A DNA stretch of 10,969 nt from VAZQ01 sp050179645 (GCA_050179645.1 JBFXEX010000163.1:1-10969); one strand, 5' to 3'. Shown: positions 1 to 6,073, numbered from the stretch's first letter. Notes: generated from the letters alone by a model not told the origin. Numbers and translations are program-made.

Positions 1-129
1 TGCGTCCGCCTGACATTCAGGGACCCGATCCCGCCTACGCATCACTATTAAACGGGTCACGCTGCAAACGCCGATCGCTCTGAAGCTAACTACGCTCGCT
101 CGCCGCCGTTGATCAGAGGTTCGTTAGTC

Positions 130-1098
130 ATGGCACGACGCAAGGTCGGTTTTCTTCACCCCGGATCTAAGGAATCTTTTAAGAAGGCCTATTCCACCTT
201 TGTCCGCCGCTTACTTGACATTCGTGGCGAGGATCGTGACGTGAGAATCATCGATAGATGGGCCGCGGATGATACCTCAAAAAACCTGCAAGAACATGCG
301 GAAGCATTGGTTGCGGTAGCTAACATCGAAGTAATTGTCGCAGCTGGCGGTCCGTCTGCGGCGCTGAGGTTGAAGGATGCGACTTCGACCGTGCCCGTCG
401 TTTTTACGAGCGTGGCCGATCCAGTTGGATACGGCTTGGTAACTGATCTTGATGCGCCCGGTGGAAACATAACCGGGATCGCTGGCTTCACGACAGAACT
501 TGACGTAACTCGACTGGAGTTATTGCGCGAACTCCTGCCTAAACCGGCTGCGCTAAATGTCGGGATACTCAATAACTCGGCTCGAGAAAATCTGGCGGCG
601 CAATATCAGAAACTTGCGGATGCCGCCGCAACGATGAACATAGCGCCCGTTAGGCAAGATAAGGCGGATCTGGCGGGTATTAAAGCCGCATTCGCTGCAT
701 TCAGAGCGGCCAATGTAAATGCGGTGCTCGTCACCGCGGACTCATTGTTTAACGATCTACGTGCCGATGTGGTTGCCGAGGCCGGAGCTATTCCGACCAT
801 TTATCAATGGCGCGAGTTCGCTGAGGCAGGAGGCCTCATGAGCTATGGACCAAATATTCTCGAGGCTTATGAGATGGCCGCCGAATATGTTGGGGATATT
901 TTGGACGGAATGGCTCCGGCAGACCTCCCCGTCTCAATCCCGAATGATTTCGAGCTGGTCATCAACTTGAGGACCGTGATGAAGAACAACATCAAAGTCC
1001 CGGCCTCATTGCTGAAGAATGCTGAGTTGGTTCGCCGCCGGCGCCGCAGCAGGCAAGCAATGCTATTAGACGCCGAGGCTGACGAACAGGCAGATTAG
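130..1098 (+). CDS. ABC transporter substrate-binding protein (ABC_sub_bind family), no signal peptide
   Basis: A 322-residue protein resembling the ABC_sub_bind family (type 1 periplasmic-binding fold), which is abundant in Bradyrhizobium and usually linked to uptake of small organic solutes. Visible family marks are the N-terminal KVGFLHPGS strand, the VIVAAGGPSAALRLKDAT segment near residue 75, PVVFTSVADPVGYGLV near residue 97, GGNITGIAGF near residue 116, and the terminal VINLRTV strand followed by VPASLL. ATG 130 is preferred over TTG 109 because AGAGG (115-119) sits ten bases before it. Two things are odd. The family normally carries an N-terminal export signal, but this protein begins directly at the mature fold. 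It also ends in an arginine-rich tail of about 20 residues (RRRRRSRQ). No permease or ATPase gene adjoins it. Three sampled lines total 95 of 180 G+C, well below the neighbours, so the gene may be transferred. Family call firm; substrate unknown. Confidence 0.85.
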   Translation: MARRKVGFLHPGSKESFKKAYSTFVRRLLDIRGEDRDVRIIDRWAADDTSKNLQEHAEALVAVANIEVIVAAGGPSAALRLKDATSTVPVVFTSVADPVGYGLVTDLDAPGGNITGIAGFTTELDVTRLELLRELLPKPAALNVGILNNSARENLAAQYQKLADAAATMNIAPVRQDKADLAGIKAAFAAFRAANVNAVLVTADSLFNDLRADVVAEAGAIPTIYQWREFAEAGGLMSYGPNILEAYEMAAEYVGDILDGMAPADLPVSIPNDFELVINLRTVMKNNIKVPASLLKNAELVRRRRRSRQAMLLDAEADEQAD

Positions 1099-1174
1099 CA
1101 GACAATTCCGGCGTGCCGCAGGAGCGGGCCGAATCGCGGCAGGGAACGAGACCTTGGGCCTGGAGGACGCGGAC

Positions 1175-1201
1175 GGCGCCGCGCTGGGGCTGCGCGGCGC
1201 C
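1175..1201. terminator. GC-rich hairpin between convergent genes, possible bidirectional terminator
   Basis: Perfect 10-bp inverted repeat: GGCGCCGCGC at 1175-1184 and GCGCGGCGCC at 1192-1201 around a 7-base loop. It lies between the stop of the substrate-binding protein gene (1098, + strand) and the stop of the secreted-protein gene (1239, - strand), the usual place for a shared terminator. No T-run follows on either strand, so it is not a classical intrinsic terminator; termination could be Rho-assisted, or the hairpin may only protect 3' ends. The role is inferred from position. Confidence 0.4.
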
Positions 1202-1238
1202 GAATTCACGTTTCCGATGAAACTGGCTTGTACGAAGC

Positions 1239-1841
1239 TTATTTAGCGCTCGCGGTCTTCGGCGCTGCGAACGGATTGGACACGGCTTTCCGCAGCGTTC
1301 CGTAGCAGGCATCGACCTCCGACAAGGCATTGGCAAAGCCTTCGAGCGGCAGTTTGAAGACGGCTTGCGCGGTCTTGATCTCGATCATCGGTGCGCCGGC
1401 GAGCTTCTGCATGAACTTGCCGTCGGCGCCCAGATCGATCACCACCAGCTTCGGCGTGATGGCGACGGCGTTGGCATCGCTGCGCATCACCGGCTGTGCG
1501 TCAATCTCGACCGGGAACGCCGACTGCGGCTTGAGGTCCCACTCTTCGGCGGCGAGCGCGATGCGATAGCCGCCGGGGTAGCGCACGAGGACGAATTGCA
1601 ATGTGCCGCCGCTACCAGTCGCGCCCGGCAGTGGACGTTCGGCGCTGCAGTGCGAGCCGACGTTGCCGCGAACCCAGGCGTTGACCATCCACAATCCGAC
1701 CTGCTTCGGCGGCGAAGCCTGCGTGACGGGAACGGGCGCATTGGCCTGTGCTGAAGCGCAGGCTGGTGCCACGAGCAGCGCGAATGCGCCGACGATAACG
1801 GAAAGAGCAGTCTTGCTGGGAGACGAATTGACGGTACGCAT
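1239..1841 (-). CDS. Small secreted protein of unknown function
   Basis: A 200-residue protein with a clear Sec signal peptide: basic start MRTVNSSPSK, a hydrophobic core (ALSVIVGAFALLVA), and an A-S-A-Q-A type cleavage region around residues 29-33. The mature part holds two cysteines, one in VGSHCSAE and one in DACYGTL near the C-terminus, which could form a disulfide in the periplasm. The region KLPLEGFANAL near the end recalls the C-terminal strand-helix of invasion-associated locus B (IalB)-like proteins, but the resemblance is too weak to name it. The start at 1841 is chosen over longer readings up to 2093 because a strong AGGAGG lies 7 bases upstream of this ATG and the signal peptide begins there. 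It is a single-gene unit, convergent with the substrate-binding protein gene. I do not recognise a precise family. Confidence 0.8.
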   Translation of the reverse strand: MRTVNSSPSKTALSVIVGAFALLVAPACASAQANAPVPVTQASPPKQVGLWMVNAWVRGNVGSHCSAERPLPGATGSGGTLQFVLVRYPGGYRIALAAEEWDLKPQSAFPVEIDAQPVMRSDANAVAITPKLVVIDLGADGKFMQKLAGAPMIEIKTAQAVFKLPLEGFANALSEVDACYGTLRKAVSNPFAAPKTASAK

Positions 1842-2091
1842 GTTTGATCCTCCTGTTGAAGCCCTGATGCTGGGAGGATCGACCATCGGCGCGCTGTGCG
1901 ATGTGACCGGCAACACGAATTCGACGAATCGAAGAATGCTGTTGCGGACGCCGCTCGGTCGCCGCTCATCGCAGTGTGCCGAATGAGAAACGCATTGTTG
2001 TGACAGCCGGCACAGTGCGAAGCGTGGTGCGGGTCTTAGCGTAACGAGCACCGGGCGGCGATGCCGTCCAACAGGAAGACCGGTGATCGAC

Positions 2092-2271
2092 ATGGCCGCT
2101 ATGATTCAAATTCACGGACCGCACAACGGCAAGTTCATCGCTCGCTTTCTCACCGCCGATGGGCGTTCGCTGTCAATCGCCATTCCGGAGTCGCAGGCCG
2201 AAGTGCTGCGCGACATCCAGGAGCATATGCCCTATGGGCTGGCGGTACACGACATTGACGCGCTGGCTTAG
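2092..2271 (+). CDS. Small hypothetical protein, 59 residues
   Basis: A short ORF with balanced composition that looks coding. It reads MAAMIQIHGPHNG, then a stretch with beta-strand character (KFIARFLTADGRSLSIAI) and an amphipathic segment (ESQAEVLRDIQEHM), ending AVHDIDALA. There is no signal peptide, membrane segment or cysteine. Three starts are possible: GTG 2083, ATG 2092 and ATG 2101. AGGAAG at 2073-2078 is 4, 13 and 22 bases away respectively, so none is ideal; ATG 2092 is a compromise. I do not recognise a family. It stands alone between the secreted-protein gene (-) and tRNA-Val (-). Confidence 0.5.
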   Translation: MAAMIQIHGPHNGKFIARFLTADGRSLSIAIPESQAEVLRDIQEHMPYGLAVHDIDALA

Positions 2272-2376
2272 ACTTGATTGCCGCGACCGGCGTACGCCAC
2301 CGTCCGTACCGGCAAGGCCGAAGCCCGGAGCGATTTTGACGGGCCCGCGGCCTACAGAGAATGCGGCTGCAGAGAG

Positions 2377-2451
2377 TGGTGGGCGCGACAGGGATCGAAC
2401 CTGTGACCCCTACCATGTCAAGGTAGTGCTCTACCGCTGAGCTACGCGCCC
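2377..2451 (-). tRNA. tRNA-Val (anticodon GAC), CCA encoded
   Basis: Read on the minus strand, the full cloverleaf is visible. The acceptor stem GGGCGCG pairs with CGCGCCC; the D-arm is GCTC...GAGC with a GGTA loop; the anticodon stem CTACC/GGTAG encloses TTGACAT, so the anticodon is GAC and decodes GUC valine; the T-arm ACAGG/CCTGT encloses TTCGATC. Discriminator A is followed by a genomically encoded CCA (2379-2377). It lies 70 bases downstream of cpdR on the same strand but has its own promoter candidate, so it need not depend on read-through. Confidence 0.97.
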
Positions 2452-2476
2452 GGGACCGCCGGATTTGCGGCCGCTC

Positions 2477-2505
2477 CTCATATCGGCTCCGCCACAGCGA
2501 GGCAA
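2477..2505 (-). promoter_or_regulatory. Candidate promoter of tRNA-Val
   Basis: On the minus strand TTGCCT (2505-2500, preceded by C, resembling the alphaproteobacterial CTTGAC -35 box) is separated by exactly 17 bases from TATGAG (2482-2477). The predicted start near 2470 lies about 20 bases before the tRNA 5' end. The match is moderate and the assignment is by eye. Confidence 0.4.
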
Positions 2506-2521
2506 GACGGATGAACCGGCG

Positions 2522-2881
2522 TCAAGCCGCCAGCATCTTCTGGACCTCGTTGACAAGGTCGCGCAGGTGCACCGGTTTGGACAGGACCTTTGCGTTCTTC
2601 GGCGCGGCGGAATCGGAATTGAGCGCCACCGCGGCGAAGCCGGTGATAAACATGATCTTGATGTCCGGATCGAGTTCGGTCGCACGTCGCGCCAGTTCGA
2701 TGCCGTCCATCTCCGGCATGACGATATCGGTGAGCAGAAGCTCGAACGGCTCCTCGCGCAGCCGCTGATAGGCGGCCAGCCCGTTATCGAACGAGATCAC
2801 GTCATAGCCCGCGTTCTGCAGCGCCTTTACCAGAAAGCGCCGCATGTCGCCGTCGTCTTCGGCCAGAATGATTTTCGCCAT
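2522..2881 (-). CDS. cpdR: CpdR-type single-domain response regulator
   Basis: A 119-residue stand-alone receiver domain. In Caulobacter and rhizobia, CpdR is phosphorylated through the CckA-ChpT phosphorelay; unphosphorylated CpdR primes the ClpXP protease, timing degradation of cell-cycle regulators. The receiver signature is complete: acidic pair D9-D10, phosphoacceptor D52 in LLTDIVMPEMDG, switch T80 in MFITGFAAVAL, and K102 in LSKP. The MDGIELARRATELDP and FITGFAAVALN segments and the terminal VNEVQKMLAA are characteristic of CpdR rather than CheY or DivK. The two terminal alanines match the C-terminal type reported to affect CpdR's own turnover by ClpXP. One deviation is V104 after K-P, where receivers usually have F or Y. 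CAGGG precedes ATG 2881. The gene diverges from the amidohydrolase gene across 213 bases; I found no clear CtrA box there. Confidence 0.93.
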   Translation of the reverse strand: MAKIILAEDDGDMRRFLVKALQNAGYDVISFDNGLAAYQRLREEPFELLLTDIVMPEMDGIELARRATELDPDIKIMFITGFAAVALNSDSAAPKNAKVLSKPVHLRDLVNEVQKMLAA

Positions 2882-3094
2882 TGCCCTGCCCGCTGCGGGC
2901 GTGAGCTACGGCTCCCGCCCCCCGTCTCGGTTCCATAAACCAGATGCCCGGTAAACATCGGGTGAACCCCGGCTGAGAACTGACGATCAGCCGGCCATCC
3001 AGCTCAAGACCCATGGACAATAGCGCGTTTCCAGCGATAGTGATGCGGAAAAGTAGGATACGATCCAGAGTTTCATCAAGGCTACCTCCCGGTC

Positions 3095-3982
3095 ATGCGC
3101 GAACCGAAAGACGAACTCGACCCGCCGTTCGAGATCATCGAACCCGCCGAGTGGGTCGGACCGGTCCTGTTCAACTCGCCCCATAGCGGCAATATCTACC
3201 CCCACGGCTTCTTGACCGCCTCGCGGCTGGACATCGCCACACTACGGCGGTCGGAAGACTCGTTTGTCGATGAGTTGGCGCTCGGCGTTGTACGGCGCGG
3301 TTACCCGCTGATGCGGGCGCATTTCCCGCGCTGTTACGTCGACGTCAATCGCGAACCGTATGAACTCGATCCACGGATGTTCGAGGGCCGGCTGCCGTCG
3401 TTTGCCAATACCAGGTCGATGCGGGTCGCCGGCGGACTAGGCACCATCGCCCGGGTGGTGGGTGACGCCCAGGAAATCTACGGCCAGCGAATTCCGGTCG
3501 ACGATGCGATCCGGCGAATAGAGTCGCTATACAAGCCTTATCACCGGGCCCTGCGCCGGCTATTCACCCGCATTCACCGCGACTTCGGCGTGGCGGTGCT
3601 CGTCGACTGCCACTCAATGCCCTCGACGGCGGGCTCGAAGGACGAGCGGCCGCGGGCCGACGTAGTGCTGGGCGACCGTTACGGAACAAGCTGCGTGCCG
3701 GCGGTGGCCGAGACGATCGAGGAGACGCTGCGCGGGCAGGGTTACTCGGTTAGCCGCAACAAGCCCTATGCGGGCGGCTTCATTACCGAGCACTACGGCA
3801 ACCCGGCCGCGGGGCTGCACGCGATGCAGATCGAGTTTAATCGGGCGCTGTACATGGACGAGCGGCGCTATGAGCGCTCGCCGAACTTTGCGCGGCTCGC
3901 CGCCGACCTGGAGATTCTTGCCGATAGCGTCGCCGCAATCCCGATCGAGGAGTTGCGGCCTTATCGGGCGGCTGCAGAATAA
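3095..3982 (+). CDS. N-formylglutamate amidohydrolase family protein
   Basis: A 295-residue cytosolic protein of the N-formylglutamate amidohydrolase (FGase) family, which hydrolyses N-formyl-L-glutamate to formate and glutamate, the last step of one histidine degradation route; some relatives act on other N-acyl amino acids. Family marks are NSPHSG (residues 27-32), RRSEDSFVDEL near 51-61, the CYVDVNREPYELDP block (D83-E87), DCHSMPS (D171, H173) and the C-terminal HAMQIEFNRALYMDE. No signal peptide. ATG 3095 has only a weak AAGG 13 bases upstream. No other hut genes (hutU, hutH, hutI, hutF) are in the window, so a role in histidine use is not shown by context. The order tRNA-Val, cpdR, this gene is one I recall as common in rhizobia. 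The stop lies 20 bases before the stem of an opposite-strand sRNA. Confidence 0.88.
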   Translation: MREPKDELDPPFEIIEPAEWVGPVLFNSPHSGNIYPHGFLTASRLDIATLRRSEDSFVDELALGVVRRGYPLMRAHFPRCYVDVNREPYELDPRMFEGRLPSFANTRSMRVAGGLGTIARVVGDAQEIYGQRIPVDDAIRRIESLYKPYHRALRRLFTRIHRDFGVAVLVDCHSMPSTAGSKDERPRADVVLGDRYGTSCVPAVAETIEETLRGQGYSVSRNKPYAGGFITEHYGNPAAGLHAMQIEFNRALYMDERRYERSPNFARLAADLEILADSVAAIPIEELRPYRAAAE

Positions 3983-3991
3983 CAAGCCTCG

Positions 3992-4025
3992 AAAGAAAAA
4001 GGGGCCGCTCGTTGCCGAGCGGCCC
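3992..4025 (-). terminator. Intrinsic terminator of the MmgR-like sRNA
   Basis: Perfect 10-bp stem: GGGCCGCTCG (4002-4011), loop TTGC (4012-4015), CGAGCGGCCC (4016-4025). On the minus strand it is followed by C, five T, C and three T (4001-3992), a good Rho-independent terminator. On the plus strand no T-run follows, though the stem lies 20 bases after the amidohydrolase stop and may also stabilise that mRNA's end. Confidence 0.85.
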
Positions 4026-4081
4026 AAGTCTAGGGAGGAAACGCCCAAGGAGGGCGGCGGTAACGCGAGGCGCTACCGCAC
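3996..4081 (-). ncRNA. mmgR: MmgR/suhB-type (alpha-r8) trans-acting sRNA candidate
   Basis: Read on the minus strand, a compact sRNA of about 86 nt is visible. Hairpin 1 is GGTAGCG...CGTTACC (4077-4059), with a mismatch. Hairpin 2 is GCCC-TCCTT-GGGC (4055-4043) with an anti-Shine-Dalgarno CCUCC-like loop. A single-stranded core UUUCCUCCCU (4041-4032) follows, then terminator stem GGGCCGCTCG/CGAGCGGCCC and a T-run. The suhB motif was first described in alphaproteobacteria beside suhB, an inositol monophosphatase gene; it was later studied in Sinorhizobium as MmgR, an Hfq-bound sRNA linked to polyhydroxybutyrate granules. The CU-rich core agrees with what I recall of that family, and an inositol-monophosphatase-family gene is the next gene to the right. 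The 5' end is estimated. A weak promoter (TTGCTT 4116-4111, 17 bases, CAAGTT 4093-4088) would fit. Confidence 0.78.
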
Positions 4082-4511
4082 CGCAACAACTTGCCACTGC
4101 ACCGCACAAAAAGCAAGGCTAAAAGTAAGTGATATTGACCTATCTTGTATGCGCCGAGCGCAGGGCTAGGCGTTGTCGGGTCATTTGCCCGGGATCGGCT
4201 GACCAAAAATAAGTTATATAACACAACAAGATATACGCGGCTTGGAAGTCGAGAACCGTGCGGCTGGCGTCGAGCGCGTGGTATCCATCATGAGTTGTGG
4301 GAAAGAGTCCGAGCACAAATCCGCAGACCACTCGCGCCGGAAACGTGCCGCCCGCTGCGGCAAGCGCAAGCCGGGCAGCCCGCAGGCATGGCCCATGCGC
4401 CGTTTTGCCTCCCGCCGTGCTCTCACCTAAAGAAGTGCCTGGCGCGGTTCGCAGGGCTCGCACGTTTGGTCGACCCTGGTAGCCCAGCTACGGGCTCTGC
4501 GGGGAGGCGGC
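4082..4511. other. Long intergenic region without a convincing gene
   Basis: About 430 bases between the sRNA and hisN. It holds an AT-rich patch (roughly 4203-4236) with a perfect palindrome GTTATATAAC (4213-4222); an inverted repeat TATCTTGT (4141-4148) / ACAAGATA (4226-4233); a short hairpin CGGG...CCCG inside 4160-4200; and a hairpin AGCCC (4481-4485) / GGGCT (4492-4496) just before the hisN ribosome binding site. Short open frames exist, such as one from ATG 4290 ending at 4430 that would encode an arginine- and lysine-rich 46-residue peptide, but none has a good ribosome binding site or a recognisable protein. The hisN promoter is presumably here; I cannot place it. Confidence 0.5.
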
Positions 4512-5294
4512 ATGACGGCAATCGATTTCTCGGCCTTTTTGAACGAACTTGCCATCATATCCGGCGAAACCATTCTGCCGTTCTTTCGCACCGCCTTGAG
4601 CGTTTCGGACAAGAGCCGCAACGGCAGCTTTGATCCCGTCACCGCAGCCGACCATGCGGCCGAGACCGCCATGCGCGCCCTCATCAGCCGTACGTTCCCG
4701 AGCCACGGCATCATCGGCGAGGAATTCGGCAGTCAACGGCCGGACGCCGAATACGTCTGGATCCTCGACCCGATCGACGGCACCAAGTCGTTCATTTGCG
4801 GCATGCCGGCCTGGGGCACGCTGATTGGCCTGCTGCGGCACGGTACGCCGGTCTACGGCATGATGAATCAACCCTTCACGAGGGAGCGGTTCAGCGGCGA
4901 CGGCGGCGCGGCATGTTACCGCGGACCTGCCGGTGAGCGGGCGCTGATGGTGCGGCCCTGCGAGGCGCTGTCCGACGCGGTGCTGTTCACGACCAGTCCC
5001 CGGCTGATGAACGGCGACGACCGCGCGGCGTTCGAACGGGTCGAGGAGGCGGTGCGGCTGTCGCGCTACGGCGGTGATTGCTACGCCTACTGCATGCTGG
5101 CGGCCGGGCACGTTGACCTCGTGATCGAGACTGAGCTCAAGCCGTACGATGTGCTGCCGCTGGTGCCGATCATTCAGGGCGCCGGCGGCGTCATCACGAC
5201 CTGGGAGGGCGGGCCGCCGTCTGCCGGCGGCCGCATCATTGCTGCCGGTGACAAACGCGTGCACGCGGCCGCGATGGAGATGCTGAAGTGCTGA
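4512..5294 (+). CDS. hisN: Histidinol-phosphatase, inositol monophosphatase family (HisN type)
   Basis: A 260-residue cytosolic phosphatase of the inositol monophosphatase superfamily, Mg2+-dependent. Members of this subgroup dephosphorylate L-histidinol phosphate in histidine biosynthesis. Motifs in order: DPVTAAD (41-47), GIIGEEFG with metal ligand E70, WILDPIDGTKSF with D86, I88 and D89, GMPAWGTLIGLL (97-108), and the C-terminal YDVLPLVPIIQGAGG with D213. The WGTLIGL block after DGTKSF is typical of HisN rather than SuhB, which usually has DGT.NF and a different follow-on. Length is usual for the family. ATG 4512 is supported by GGGGAGG at 4501-4507. It is the first gene right of the mmgR-like sRNA, fitting the locus where that RNA was named after suhB. 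An inositol-phosphatase activity cannot be excluded from sequence alone. Confidence 0.85.
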   Translation: MTAIDFSAFLNELAIISGETILPFFRTALSVSDKSRNGSFDPVTAADHAAETAMRALISRTFPSHGIIGEEFGSQRPDAEYVWILDPIDGTKSFICGMPAWGTLIGLLRHGTPVYGMMNQPFTRERFSGDGGAACYRGPAGERALMVRPCEALSDAVLFTTSPRLMNGDDRAAFERVEEAVRLSRYGGDCYAYCMLAAGHVDLVIETELKPYDVLPLVPIIQGAGGVITTWEGGPPSAGGRIIAAGDKRVHAAAMEMLKC

Positions 5295-5315
5295 ACGGCA
5301 TCAAGGTCTGAAATC

Positions 5316-5341
5316 CACGTCTGCCATGATCGACAGACGTG
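5316..5341. repeat. Inverted repeat behind hisN
   Basis: CACGTCTG (5316-5323) and CAGACGTG (5334-5341) form a perfect 8-bp inverted repeat around ten bases, 21 bases after the hisN stop. No T-run follows. It could end or protect the hisN transcript, or be a dyad operator; position favours the first. Confidence 0.4.
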
Positions 5342-5355
5342 CAAGGCACTCGGCG

Positions 5356-5460
5356 TGCTCCGTCTCCCGCTGATGGGAGGGGTGGGGAGCGGGTGAACCT
5401 GCACGAGCTTGCTTGTGTGCGCCATCACTCCCCCGCAAGCGGAGGAAGGGACGCCGTGGC
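5356..5460. repeat. Degenerate palindromic intergenic repeat
   Basis: The stretch begins with CTCCC...GGGAG (5364-5368 / 5375-5379), continues as GGGGTGGGGAGCGGGTGAAC, and further right holds CACTCCCCCGCAAGCGGAGG in the opposite sense. It resembles the widespread CCCTCTCCC / GGGAGAGGG intergenic repeats of alphaproteobacteria, here apparently in two facing, degraded copies. Copy number elsewhere in the genome cannot be seen from this window. Confidence 0.4.
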
Positions 5461-5475
5461 GCGGGCGTTTTGCGA

Positions 5476-5498
5476 GCCCTCGACGGCGAACCGAGGGC
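5476..5498. repeat. Dyad upstream of the VOC gene
   Basis: GCCCTCG (5476-5482) and CGAGGGC (5492-5498) are a perfect 7-bp inverted repeat with a 9-base spacer, about 50 bases before the VOC gene's ribosome binding site. An operator or leader hairpin is possible; nothing else identifies it. Confidence 0.3.
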
Positions 5499-5560
5499 AT
5501 TGCAATCGCGATCGTCGGTGCCAAATGACCGGCGAGGAAAGCGACCTGCCGGAGGAACCG

Positions 5561-5950
5561 ATGGCGATCCAATTCAATCATACCATCCTGTCCGCGCACG
5601 ATAGCCGCGCGTCCGCGAAGTTTCTGGCCGAGATGCTCGGGCTGCCGGCGCCGGTTCACTGGGGACCTTTCGAAGTCGTCGCGACCGCGAACGGCGCCAA
5701 CCTCGACTACATGGATACGGAGGACGTCACCCCGCAACACTATGCGTTCCTGGTCAGTGAGGCGGAGTTCGATGAGATCCTCGGCCGCATCCGGCAGCGC
5801 GACCTTCCCTACTGGGCCGATCCCGGCCAGACACAAAAGGGCGAGATCAACCACCACGACGGCGGGCGCGGCGTCTACTTCGAAGAGATCAACGGCCACC
5901 TGCTAGAGGCGATAACCCGGCCTTACGGCAGTGGCGGGTGGAATCCTTGA
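5561..5950 (+). CDS. VOC-family (glyoxalase/dioxygenase fold) protein
   Basis: A 129-residue single-domain protein of the vicinal oxygen chelate superfamily, whose members are metal-dependent lyases, dioxygenases or drug-binding proteins built from paired beta-alpha-beta-beta-beta modules. The N-terminal module runs FNHTILSAHD...KFLAEMLGL, the second from HYAFLVSEAEFDEIL to VYFEEINGHLLEAITRPY. Likely metal ligands by family position are H7, H60 and E116; E116 lies in the typical GHLLE motif. Substrate unknown. ATG 5561 has GGAGGA five bases upstream (5551-5556); the in-frame ATG at 5525 would add twelve acidic residues unlike the fold, so it is less likely. It follows hisN on the same strand but 266 bases of repeat-bearing sequence lie between, so a shared transcript is doubtful. 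Confidence 0.87.
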   Translation: MAIQFNHTILSAHDSRASAKFLAEMLGLPAPVHWGPFEVVATANGANLDYMDTEDVTPQHYAFLVSEAEFDEILGRIRQRDLPYWADPGQTQKGEINHHDGGRGVYFEEINGHLLEAITRPYGSGGWNP

Positions 5951-5981
5951 GGACAGTTGCGTAGAGGTAGGCGCCAAGCGC

Positions 5982-6045
5982 CGTAACCCCCCATCGGCAA
6001 CCGCGGCGTATTCACTCGTTGGGTTACGCCTTCGACGCTAACCCA
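5982..6045. repeat. REP-like GGGTTACG palindromic element
   Basis: Three related words lie close together: CGTAACCC (5982-5989), TGGGTTACG (6020-6028) and TAACCCA (6039-6045). The first and second form an 8-bp inverted repeat, the second and third a 7-bp hairpin with the loop including GCCTTCGACGC. The word order resembles the GGGTTA...GGCG...TAACCC palindromes scattered between genes in many proteobacteria. It sits between the convergent VOC (+) and cupin (-) genes and may act as a transcript end. Confidence 0.45.
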
Positions 6046-6073
6046 TCGTACGCGCCGAACCATTGTGCCTTGC

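Noticed and set aside
1108..1247. Plus-strand frame reading on after the substrate-binding protein gene (GNETLGLEDADGAALGLRG), possibly a gene remnant
   Set aside because: Only about 45 codons, no start or family match, and it runs through the GC-rich hairpin; chance reading is as likely.
2159..2440. Open frame running across the small gene's end and the tRNA
   Set aside because: It reads through tRNA-Val, so it cannot be a normal coding region.
2377..2451. tRNA-Val as an integration site for a genomic island on the left
   Set aside because: No integrase gene and no repeat of the tRNA 3' end was found within the window, so there is no direct support.
2882..3094. CtrA-type TTAA-N7-TTAA box in the cpdR/amidohydrolase divergent region
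   Set aside because: Only partial words such as GTAAAC were found; no paired TTAA halves on either strand.
4290..4430. A 46-residue basic peptide ORF before hisN
   Set aside because: No ribosome binding site and no family likeness; the basic content follows from GC-rich codons.
4488..5264. A 258-codon open frame on the minus strand across hisN
   Set aside because: It mirrors hisN and has no recognisable motif, whereas hisN has all metal-binding motifs and a good ribosome binding site.
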